Part shown: piece after piece, positions 4,943 to 10,919 of the stretch | Position numbering within the stretch: the first letter of the stretch is position 1 | Layout of the letters: the number at the start of each line of letters is the position of its first letter | DNA from: an uncultured Eubacteriales bacterium | Lineage (GTDB): Bacteria > Bacillota > Clostridia > Oscillospirales > Acutalibacteraceae | Reading direction: 5' to 3' | DNA: 14,928 bases | Assembly (NCBI GenBank): GCA_910580045.1 | Contig: CAJTXF010000051.1 | Coordinates: 3,997 to 18,924 of the forward strand | Made by a program: the position numbers and the translations under genes | Notes under the pieces: model-generated | The model's database searches: none | Seen by the model: only the letters and a program-made list of their open reading frames with translations | What the model was told of the DNA's origin: nothing

Positions 4943-6313
4943 CTATGCACGATGCCCGCCAATCTGGCGGCTGCGTTCCAGGGCTGTGGCCCCTTCCAGC
5001 AGGCTGCACCCCTTAAAAACCGTGCCTTTCCCATACCGCTTTTCCAGACCCAGGGTTGCCTGCACCAGGGCTATCTCTTTCTTCTCGTTGCTCAAATCAA
5101 GGAAGAATCCTAACTGCGGCGCAACCTCCGAGGCTTTAGAGAGCCGGATCGCGCTCACCCCCAGATGCTTGGAGCACAGGCGTTTATCCATGAGCCGCTC
5201 AAACAGCTCCATGCTTGCGCTTAGAATCCTGCTGGGACAGGCAGTAGGACTGCCCAGCTTGATGGTGCCGTGGGCCGGTTTCGGCGTGATCTTCCCATAG
5301 TGGTTGACCTTGGTGGGGCCGGAATAAGCCCCGTCCACGGTTTCGTGCCAATCGTAGCTGATAAACATGGTCAGCCCATCGGCTACCATGTTGCTGTCCA
5401 CCAGCCGTTTCACAAGCTGCTCTGTCATCTCCCGGATAACAATCCGGGTTTTTTCATAGTCATAGCCGCATCTGAGCACTTGGCCCTCGTTAAAGGACTT
5501 TGTAGCCGGTTGGTAGTTCTTTATGTGCTCCATGCGCGTCCCCTCAAGGCCCCACGCATGGTCCACAAGTATTTCTGCGTCCACACCGAACTCCCGAAAA
5601 AACACATCCTCGTTGGTCAGGCTTAACCGGGCGATGTCGCCCATTGTATGGATGCCCCACTTTGCCAGCCGTTTGGAAATGCCCCCGCCAACCATCCAGA
5701 AGTCCGTCAGCGGCTCATGCGCCCATAGCTTTTCCCGGTAGCTGCGCTCGTCCAGTTCGGCAATGCGGACTCCGTCCTTGTCGGCTGGGATATGCTTGGC
5801 AACGATGTCCATGGCGACCTTCGCCAGATACAGGTTGGTGCCAATACCAGCCGTGGCGGTAATCCCTATGTTCTTTAGGATGTCCTGCACCATAGTCATG
5901 GCCAGTTCGTGAGCGGTCATGTTGTAGTAGGAGAGGTAGGGGGTTACATCGATGAACACCTCGTCCACCGAATACACATGAATGTCAGTTGGGGACACAT
6001 ACTTGAGATAGATATCGTAAATCTCGGCGGACACGTCCAAATAACGCTGCATCCGGGGCGTGGCAATGATGAAGTCAATCTCCTTGCCGGTCAGGTTCTT
6101 TATCTCCCGCAGGCGCTGCTTGACTTCAAACAGCCTGGCCCGGCCAGAAATCCCGTGGGCCTTTAGGGAGGGGGACACCGCCAGGCAGATGGTTCCATCC
6201 CCCCGTGCCTCGTCTGCCACCACCAAATTTGTGGTCAGCGGGTCCAGGCCACGGTCTACACACTCCACTGAGCTGTAGTAGCTTTTAAGGTCACAGGCAA
6301 TATACTGCTGCAT
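4943..6313 (-). CDS. Y-family (UvrX/UmuC-type) translesion DNA polymerase (456 aa)
   Basis: An error-prone polymerase that copies past DNA damage. Residues 1-60 carry the family start YIACDLKSYYSSVECVDRGL, with D8 as a metal ligand and Y12/Y13 in the steric-gate region. SVDE with catalytic D117/E118 follows, then an HhH segment (MVGGGISKRLAKWGIHTMGD), and a little-finger region including KSFNEGQVL and LCSKHLGVSAIRLS. The overall pattern (CVDRGLDPLTTNLVVAD and TICLAVSPSLKAHG) is closest to the phage/ICE-borne UvrX/YqjW group. The ATG at 6313 follows GAGGTGGTGA. Codons open upstream to 6451 lie beyond the SOS-box promoter and are not used. No catalytic residue is missing, so it should be active when induced. 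Confidence 0.95.
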   Translation of the reverse strand: MQQYIACDLKSYYSSVECVDRGLDPLTTNLVVADEARGDGTICLAVSPSLKAHGISGRARLFEVKQRLREIKNLTGKEIDFIIATPRMQRYLDVSAEIYDIYLKYVSPTDIHVYSVDEVFIDVTPYLSYYNMTAHELAMTMVQDILKNIGITATAGIGTNLYLAKVAMDIVAKHIPADKDGVRIAELDERSYREKLWAHEPLTDFWMVGGGISKRLAKWGIHTMGDIARLSLTNEDVFFREFGVDAEILVDHAWGLEGTRMEHIKNYQPATKSFNEGQVLRCGYDYEKTRIVIREMTEQLVKRLVDSNMVADGLTMFISYDWHETVDGAYSGPTKVNHYGKITPKPAHGTIKLGSPTACPSRILSASMELFERLMDKRLCSKHLGVSAIRLSKASEVAPQLGFFLDLSNEKKEIALVQATLGLEKRYGKGTVFKGCSLLEGATALERSRQIGGHRA

Positions 6314-6328
6314 TTTCACCACCTCTTT

Positions 6329-6355
6329 TTGTCGAACGTATTTTCTTGCTATAAT
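6329..6355 (+). promoter_or_regulatory. Extended -10 promoter facing the zinc-ribbon gene pair
   Basis: TGCTATAAT (6347-6355) is a perfect extended -10. The best -35 candidate is TTGTCG at 6329-6334, only 15 bp upstream, so the extended -10 probably carries it. Transcription would start near 6362, immediately before the strong LexA box at 6365-6378. The weaker box at 6333-6346 lies within the promoter. Confidence 0.5.
6333..6346. promoter_or_regulatory. Second, weaker LexA (DinR) box
   Basis: CGAACGTATTTTCT matches 12 of 14 positions of the Gram-positive box CGAACRNRYGTTYC; both mismatches are in the right half. It lies in the divergent promoter region just downstream of the polymerase start site and upstream of its ribosome site. 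Confidence 0.45.
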
Positions 6356-6356
6356 C

Positions 6357-6385
6357 ATTTTAGCAGAACGCACGTTCCTTTTCAA
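6357..6385 (-). promoter_or_regulatory. SOS-controlled promoter of the polymerase operon
   Basis: On the minus strand TTGAAA (6385..6380), a 17-bp spacer and TAAAAT (6362..6357) form a near-consensus promoter whose spacer holds the LexA box. The start near 6350 leaves a leader of about 37 nt before the ATG at 6313. This geometry is classic for repression by LexA. Confidence 0.72.
6365..6378. promoter_or_regulatory. Strong LexA (DinR) box
   Basis: AGAACGCACGTTCC matches the Bacillus consensus CGAACRNRYGTTYC at 13 of 14 positions; only the first base differs, and the GAAC/GTTC half-sites are exact. It sits between the -35 and -10 of the polymerase promoter and at the predicted start of the divergent transcript. 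Confidence 0.75.
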
Positions 6386-6426
6386 GGGGTAATTTCTGGA
6401 ATCTGGCCTGGAAGTTGGATGGTCAA

Positions 6427-6513
6427 ATGAAAACCGTATTTGCCAAGGCAAAAGAGGCAGGGCTTTCCCCGGAAGAAATTGCTGAAAAGCTGGGCATCCA
6501 TATGGACGAATGA
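6427..6513 (+). CDS. Very small protein upstream of the zinc-ribbon gene (28 aa)
   Basis: The ATG at 6427 opens MKTVFAKAKEAGLSPEEIAE and ends KLGIHMDE, a helix-turn-helix-like pattern (AGLSPEEIAEKLGI) too short to be a complete domain. The reading frame stays open upstream, so a TTG at 6415 is an alternative start. No strong ribosome site is seen for either. Its TGA overlaps the ATG of the zinc-ribbon gene, implying coupled translation. It might instead be the remnant of a longer HTH gene whose upstream part was lost when the SOS promoter region was joined. Confidence 0.4.
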   Translation: MKTVFAKAKEAGLSPEEIAEKLGIHMDE

Positions 6514-6719
6514 TGGGTGCTGCCCATCGGATTTGCCAAAACTGCGGCAGGAAAATGAAACAACAGTTTATAGGGCTTTACCATTGCAAATGCGGAACAA
6601 GCTGGCTGAAGGGGACAGGCTTTTTTGAGCGCAATAAAGATATGGTTTTCGCGCTTGAAAGACGCAAAATAGGAAAGATAGTACGTCAGTGTCCAGTAAT
6701 CCGATATAAAGACGAATAG
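6510..6719 (+). CDS. Small zinc-ribbon protein (69 aa)
   Basis: Cys pairs at C9/C12 and C26/C28 (ICQNCGRKMK and YHCKCGTSW) form a likely zinc-ribbon in the first 30 residues. The remaining part (GTGFFERNKDMVFALERRKIGK, then QCPVIRYKDE) is basic and I believe it recurs in small proteins of gut Firmicute mobile elements, but I cannot give a family name. It begins with ATGATG, overlapping the stop of the 28-aa frame. A hairpin terminator follows the stop codon after 3 nt. The upstream extended -10 promoter and two LexA boxes make damage induction plausible. The role may be nucleic-acid binding or a rubredoxin-like metal site; this is not resolved. Confidence 0.7.
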   Translation: MMGAAHRICQNCGRKMKQQFIGLYHCKCGTSWLKGTGFFERNKDMVFALERRKIGKIVRQCPVIRYKDE

Positions 6720-6722
6720 AAT

Positions 6723-6752
6723 GGGCCGGGTTAGGATTATCCGGCCCTCTTT
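6723..6752. terminator. Bidirectional hairpin terminator between convergent genes
   Basis: GGGCCGG (6723-6729) pairs exactly with CCGGCCC (6741-6747) around an 11-nt loop, followed on the plus strand by TCTTTC. It lies between the convergent zinc-ribbon gene and the end of the hydrolase gene, so it can stop transcripts from both sides, although the minus-strand T run is poor. Confidence 0.65.
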
Positions 6753-6753
6753 C

Positions 6754-8685
6754 TCATTCCCGATATTGCGGCCAAGCCAATTCCGCGAAGTTCTGCCCAC
6801 CGATACCAGCATCCCCATTATGGTACAGGGCCAGGTGCAAATGTGGCCCTGTAGAATTGCCGGTACTGCCAATATACCCAATAAGCTGCCCCTGGGTGAC
6901 AGTTTCCCCACTTGCTACAGCTAGTGCGGAAAGGTGTCCATAAGCGGAAATCCATCCATCCCCATGTTCAATAAAGACACTGTTGCCAAAGGACCACATC
7001 CCGCCTACGCCGTGAGCGGGCGTCCATCCATCCTGGGTATAGCGCACAGTCCCAGAAGCTACCGCATAGACCGGCTCACCGTAGCAGTTGGCAAAGGAAA
7101 TATCGATTCCGTTGTGACCAGGGTAGGTGTCCCAGGCATGGCCGGGGAGCGGGTAGGCAAACCGCCCGTCAGCAATAGCGCTGGCATCGCCCATACTACC
7201 CACCGATACCTGATAATATCTCAGCACATGGTCCACATATTCAATATCGCCGTAGCCACTCCAACCGTGGGCGGCGGCCTGCCATTCCGAAAACTCCCTG
7301 GCGTTTTCTTTGGAGTAACCGCCCCGCGCCAGCGCCCAGGATATGTAGCCGTTTCCAAAGTTATAGCCCTGCAAGGCCAGACTGATTCCAGGGATGTCAG
7401 TAGGCCCAGCGGCCCCGGCCTCCCGGAGATTCCGGGCGATAATGCCTGTACCGAAGTTTATGGATTCCTCCACGCTCACCGGCGTACCCACAGGCAGGCC
7501 CATGCCCTCCGCGCACTGCATCACATCCCCGCCTACAGCCTCGGCGCGTCCCCCGGATTCCTGCATCATAACAGCCGCAACCAGGGGGGCATACTCCGGG
7601 ATGCTGTGCGTCTGACAGGCTGCGCTGATTTGGGGCATAAGCGCAATAACGTCAGCGGAGAGATTCACATTTTTAGCGGAGCCGCCCCCCCGGAACGCTC
7701 CGGCAATGGCGGCGATCAGCAGCAAGGGCAAAAGAAAAAGTGCCGCCAGCGCTCCCCAGGATGATGGACTGTGGGGAACACGGGCGGCTATGTTTTCTAT
7801 GGTGTCCTTGATTTTTTCCACTGCTTTCTCCGTGGCCTGAATCGCGGCCCCCACCCCCGGCGCGGCGGCATTGGCAGCGGCAGAGGCCCCGGAACTGCCA
7901 GCCGACTGCCCCGCAGCCTGGAAGGTCTGTACGGCCGCGCCGGAAGTTTCAGCGGTATGGATTGCCGCACCCTGGTTCCGCAAGCTGTTCGTGACCGGAT
8001 TGTTTTGCCAAGCGTTAAGGGAATGTTCCTCACGCAATGACAAACTGTTATCGATGGTCCGCATATGGGGAGGTTCTTCTGGCTCTGAATGGGGGGCTGC
8101 TTGTGCAAGTTGTAAATTCTTGGAGCCATTCTGCTGGTTGGTATGTTTGGGCTGGGGACTGCGGCCCTGCATTTGTGCGGATGCCGGGGCAGCGCTAGGG
8201 CTAGGATTTGTGATGGGCCTGTGCAAGGGGAGGGGCGGCTCCTCTGGGGAAATCTTGGACTGTTCCACCGAGGTTTCCGGCCCGGAGATAACTGGAGCCG
8301 GTTTTGTGTAGTCCTCATATACCCCAGCGGCTTCCCTGTCTGGGCTGTCAGCGGTAGGCTGGCGGGGAGGCTCGACCTGGATTTGCGCACCTGCGCTTTT
8401 GGGAGGATTGTCCCCATGCTCCGGGGTATGTAAAGGGGGAGGCGTTTCTGGCCCGCTCCTTTGCTCCGCCTCTTGTGGCACAGGGGAAAAGGCCCCTTGC
8501 CGCCCTCTTTTGAACCGCCGGGCCGTGGATTTTCCTATAAATGCCCTTTCCACGGCCCCCTTGCTCTTTTTTATCACATAATTAGCCGACTGCAAAGCCC
8601 GCTCGCCCATCACGTTAATGGCGTACTGCTCCGAACTATCCACCTTCTGATTCTGCTTGTCCCGTATCTGTAAATCGCTGCTCAA
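6754..8685 (-). CDS. Membrane-anchored lysozyme + M23 peptidase, conjugation cell-wall hydrolase (643 aa)
   Basis: Residues 1-70 are basic and cytoplasmic-looking, 70-230 are Pro/Gln-rich, and one membrane segment lies at about 310-330 (WGALAALFLLPLLLIAAIAG). After it comes a lysozyme-like transglycosylase domain (about 345-495) with catalytic E376 in MMQESGG and the family's ALQGYNFGNGYISWAL. An M23 endopeptidase follows (about 508-640) with the zinc pairs H524/D528 (GHNGID) and H615/H617 (GPHLHLAL). Both domains look intact, so it should cut glycan and peptide bonds. The layout recalls the CD1108-type proteins of Tn1549-like elements, and works like CwlT/Orf14 in opening the wall for DNA transfer. 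The TTG at 8685 is preferred: AAAGGGG lies 8 nt upstream and TTGA overlaps the previous stop. Confidence 0.9.
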   Translation of the reverse strand: MSSDLQIRDKQNQKVDSSEQYAINVMGERALQSANYVIKKSKGAVERAFIGKSTARRFKRGRQGAFSPVPQEAEQRSGPETPPPLHTPEHGDNPPKSAGAQIQVEPPRQPTADSPDREAAGVYEDYTKPAPVISGPETSVEQSKISPEEPPLPLHRPITNPSPSAAPASAQMQGRSPQPKHTNQQNGSKNLQLAQAAPHSEPEEPPHMRTIDNSLSLREEHSLNAWQNNPVTNSLRNQGAAIHTAETSGAAVQTFQAAGQSAGSSGASAAANAAAPGVGAAIQATEKAVEKIKDTIENIAARVPHSPSSWGALAALFLLPLLLIAAIAGAFRGGGSAKNVNLSADVIALMPQISAACQTHSIPEYAPLVAAVMMQESGGRAEAVGGDVMQCAEGMGLPVGTPVSVEESINFGTGIIARNLREAGAAGPTDIPGISLALQGYNFGNGYISWALARGGYSKENAREFSEWQAAAHGWSGYGDIEYVDHVLRYYQVSVGSMGDASAIADGRFAYPLPGHAWDTYPGHNGIDISFANCYGEPVYAVASGTVRYTQDGWTPAHGVGGMWSFGNSVFIEHGDGWISAYGHLSALAVASGETVTQGQLIGYIGSTGNSTGPHLHLALYHNGDAGIGGQNFAELAWPQYRE

Positions 8686-9593
8686 AAAGCCAACCCCTTT
8701 CTCTGTATGTATTCCTCCCAGGTTTCCCGGCGAAAGCATCCGCTGTAAACATATCTGTGGGCAAATTCCAGTTGTGCCTTGTTGGGGCGAATCCCCAGGC
8801 TTTCGTTTCGCTCCGCCTGGGCGTAGAGATTGATTCCCCGCAGCCCCTTTAACGCCTCTACCCGGCGGGAGGCGCTGCTCAAATCAGCCGTTACCAGCAG
8901 ATAGACAAATACCCGGTAGGGCTTAATCCCCCGCTCCTTCAGCAGCTTGCAGGTACGCAGAATAGGCTCGATCTGGCTCTCCTGGTCGCAGGAAAAGCGA
9001 ATACAGCGTATCCACTTCAGCCGTGATAGGATGTCCGCGACTTTCGGCGTAACAAGCCGTGCGTCCATCCCTTGGTTCAGGTCGATTCTGTACCCGCTGC
9101 CAATCAGCCCAGCTAACTGCTCTAGGCCGTAGTCACAGGCCAGGATGTTGTTGTCCATGAGTACCAGCTTGTCCGTGTCCTGGCGCACCAAGTCCTGCCA
9201 TGCCCGGTAGGGACGAATACCGCCCTCCTTCTTAGGCACTACGCACCACCTACATTTGTTGGGACAACCTCTGGTGAGATAGCCAATGGCATAATCGCAG
9301 CTTGGATAGATGGAGTAGTCGGGAAACATTCTGTCAATCTCCGGGGCCAGCTCCGTGAACAGGCCATAGCCTGTGCCGCCCTTGACGGTATCTGGCGGCA
9401 GATATGGGTTTTCGGGCGTAAAATCAAATACCTTGCTGCTGTAGACCCTATCAAAAAGGCCCAGGGGTTCCCACCACTCCACGGTGTCCCCCTGGGCCTT
9501 GTGCCATGCGGATATTTTCATCAGCGCGTAATTAGGGAAGCGTTTCTTTCCCCGAAAATGTTCGGCCTCCGCGTCGTGCAAGCCAACTCTCAC
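8682..9593 (-). CDS. Radical SAM protein (303 aa)
   Basis: Radical SAM enzymes use an iron-sulfur cluster to cleave S-adenosylmethionine. The cluster motif CPNKCRWC is at residues 110-117, in the exact CX3CX2C form. The N-terminal 95 residues (MRVGLHDAEAEHFRGKKRFP, NYALMKISAWHKAQGDTVEWW) resemble the nucleotide- or cobalamin-binding lead domain found before some radical SAM cores. LVLMDNNILA and the later RIDLNQGMDARLV are barrel-strand stretches. The substrate cannot be read from sequence. The GTG start overlaps the XF1762 stop (GTGA) and follows GGGAGGTGG, and its own stop overlaps the hydrolase start, so it is firmly embedded in the gene train. Relatives occur in phages and mobile elements. 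Confidence 0.88.
   Translation of the reverse strand: MRVGLHDAEAEHFRGKKRFPNYALMKISAWHKAQGDTVEWWEPLGLFDRVYSSKVFDFTPENPYLPPDTVKGGTGYGLFTELAPEIDRMFPDYSIYPSCDYAIGYLTRGCPNKCRWCVVPKKEGGIRPYRAWQDLVRQDTDKLVLMDNNILACDYGLEQLAGLIGSGYRIDLNQGMDARLVTPKVADILSRLKWIRCIRFSCDQESQIEPILRTCKLLKERGIKPYRVFVYLLVTADLSSASRRVEALKGLRGINLYAQAERNESLGIRPNKAQLEFAHRYVYSGCFRRETWEEYIQRKGLAF
8694..8700 (-). promoter_or_regulatory. Ribosome binding site that decides the hydrolase start
   Basis: AAAGGGG on the minus strand lies 8 nt before the TTG at 8685..8683, inside the end of the radical SAM gene. It favours this TTG over the in-frame ATG at 8739, which would overlap the upstream gene by 58 bp. Confidence 0.5.
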
Positions 9594-10012
9594 TGCCCCA
9601 CCTCCCGCTGATACCGCGTTTTCATTTGGGCCGGATAGAGGTCAACTGTGGGGCGGCGTTTCCCGGTCCAGCGCAAGCCGCCTGCCTGCCCGATGCACTT
9701 CCAGCCAGCAGCCCGCAGGCTGGCTCCGCTCTCGCTTTCCAGGATGTATGTAATCAGGCGTTTGTACCCCATAGCCCGTGCTGCCCGCCATGCCGCAGCA
9801 TAGAGCATGGAGCAGGCGTTCCGGGAGCCATCAGTGCAGAGGCGGTTGACTTCCAATGTCCAGCCATCGTCCAGATACCGGCTGACCGGCCTGCCCACAA
9901 TCACTACACCGATTATTCTATCTCCATCAGACAGACCAATGGAAAACTTGTGACCGGTCACAGGCCCGTGGTGCCGGTGATACTCGCTGACAAAAGCGTT
10001 GGCCTCCTTCAA
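9590..10012 (-). CDS. XF1762-family protein, possibly with a damaged start (140 aa from TTG)
   Basis: The body matches the XF1762 family of phages and mobile elements: EYHRHHGPVTGHKFSIGLSD, VGRPVSRYLDDGWTLEV, RLCTDGSRNACSMLY, then LITYILESESGASLRAAGW. The fold is probably acetyltransferase-like but the function is unknown. Homologs as I recall them begin earlier, with a stretch like the in-frame IEIVPITLKEANAF encoded just upstream. The only strong ribosome site (AAAGGAGGAG, 10041-10050) leads into an ATG at 10038 that is out of frame by one base and stops after two codons (ATG CCA TAG). Either an ATA at 10033 or this TTG is used, or one base was lost. It is translationally coupled (GTGA) to the radical SAM gene. 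Confidence 0.8.
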   Translation of the reverse strand: MKEANAFVSEYHRHHGPVTGHKFSIGLSDGDRIIGVVIVGRPVSRYLDDGWTLEVNRLCTDGSRNACSMLYAAAWRAARAMGYKRLITYILESESGASLRAAGWKCIGQAGGLRWTGKRRPTVDLYPAQMKTRYQREVGQ

Positions 10013-10040
10013 AGTAATGGGAACAATTTCTATGGCATAT

Positions 10041-10050
10041 CTCCTCCTTT
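10041..10050 (-). promoter_or_regulatory. Strong ribosome binding site before an out-of-frame ATG
   Basis: AAAGGAGGAG on the minus strand precedes ATG (10038..10036), which is followed by CCA TAG. The XF1762 frame instead passes through ATA at 10033, 9 nt from AAGGAGG. The mismatch between ribosome site and frame is the evidence for a shifted start. Confidence 0.5.
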
Positions 10051-10064
10051 ATCTTTGAAATAAA

Positions 10065-10108
10065 CCCTTTCCCATGTCCCCGATCTAAGCCGGGGACATG
10101 GGAAAGGG
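10065..10108. repeat. Perfect 18-bp inverted repeat (hairpin)
   Basis: The arms 10065-10082 and 10091-10108 (beginning CCCTTTCCCATG) are exact inverted copies around an 8-nt loop. In the leftward transcript it lies directly after the sortase terminator hairpin and before the XF1762 ribosome site. It shares AAAGGG (10103-10108) with the neighbouring hairpin, so the two structures exclude each other. Confidence 0.7.
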
Positions 10109-10131
10109 CTGCGGTTTCCCGCAGCCCTTTT
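10103..10131 (-). terminator. Hairpin after the sortase gene
   Basis: AAAGGGCTGCGG (10103-10114) pairs with CCGCAGCCCTTT (10119-10130): 12 bp and a 4-nt loop. It begins 4 nt after the sortase stop in the leftward direction. The T run after the stem is short in that direction (CCCTTTCCC), so termination may be partial, with read-through into the XF1762 gene. Confidence 0.6.
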
Positions 10132-10133
10132 AG

Positions 10134-10919
10134 TTAGTCATTAACAGCTATCACCGCCAATCTTCCGTTATTTTGCGAATACTCACAGGTCACAAGGGTC
10201 AAGAGTCTGTCTCCAAAGACAAGCTCCCGCCCGGTATCATAAAGCCTCCTTTCGCTTAGATTTTCCACAAGCGTGTTAAAAGCACCAGCACTGATGTTAA
10301 TTTGGTCGAACAAGCTCCATTCCCCCGGCCCATAACTTCCAGCCGCCCGGACTACCTCCGCCACTTGATAGGTTTCCGCTCCGTTTTCCGTTTCCAGGAT
10401 GATTTCAGGATGGGCGGCTAAATAGCCCTCATCCGCATAGTTCAACAGCCCGGAAAACATGCTCCCATCGTTCATGTGGTGGCTGTAGATGATGAGGTTA
10501 TCGGAAGTGTCCAGACTGCACCGTCCGTCCAGAAAAGGCAGGCCATAGTCGGTGTAATTACCGTCAAAGTCATGATTGAGATAAAATTCGCCGTTCTGCA
10601 TGACGGGAAAATCTATGTCCGTGCCGTGGATGGACACCCAGCCCACACAGTCAGGGTTCTTCTCCTTCAGCAGAGCCAAATCGTGGAGGACGAATTCACC
10701 AGAACCTTCCTCACCAGATTGTGGAGACGCTGAGGGTTCCGTCACAGGTTCCAGCCCTCCTTTCATATCTGTGACAGGCTCCCTTGCGGCCAGTTTCCGC
10801 AGCTCGATGATTTTTGCCTCCTGCACGTCCGATTCATGCCAGACATTCACCAGCCAGCAGGCGGCAACCGTGGAGCCAAGAATCAGCACTACGGCCAACA
10901 CTACCGCCAGTTTCTTCAT
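10134..10919 (-). CDS. Class B sortase (261 aa)
   Basis: A membrane transpeptidase that joins surface proteins to the cell wall or to one another. Residues 4-24 form an N-terminal membrane anchor (LAVVLAVVLILGSTVAACWL), 50-75 a linker, and about 78-260 the sortase barrel. Catalytic residues are visible: H147/H148 in IIYSHHMND, C245 in TLVTCEYS, R253 in NNGRLAV. GWVSIHGTDIDFPVMQN, YLNHDFDG and the length are typical of class B. The ATG overlaps the stop of the upstream surface-protein gene (ATGA), so it is made together with its probable substrates. The neighbouring VaFE protein ends with VPKTGD, not the NPQTN-type class B signal, so substrate choice is uncertain. Confidence 0.93.
   Translation of the reverse strand: MKKLAVVLAVVLILGSTVAACWLVNVWHESDVQEAKIIELRKLAAREPVTDMKGGLEPVTEPSASPQSGEEGSGEFVLHDLALLKEKNPDCVGWVSIHGTDIDFPVMQNGEFYLNHDFDGNYTDYGLPFLDGRCSLDTSDNLIIYSHHMNDGSMFSGLLNYADEGYLAAHPEIILETENGAETYQVAEVVRAAGSYGPGEWSLFDQINISAGAFNTLVENLSERRLYDTGRELVFGDRLLTLVTCEYSQNNGRLAVIAVND

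Noticed and set aside
6314..6451. Extended N-terminus of the Y-family polymerase from 6451
   Set aside because: These codons lie over the SOS promoter and LexA boxes; the family begins right at the MQQYIACD segment with its own ribosome site.
6423..6911. 162-aa open frame on the minus strand
   Set aside because: It lies antisense to the zinc-ribbon gene, runs through the terminator and the end of the hydrolase gene in another frame, and has no ribosome site or recognisable domain.
6934..7764. 276-aa open frame on the plus strand
   Set aside because: It is the antisense shadow of the hydrolase gene, whose catalytic motifs fix the real frame.
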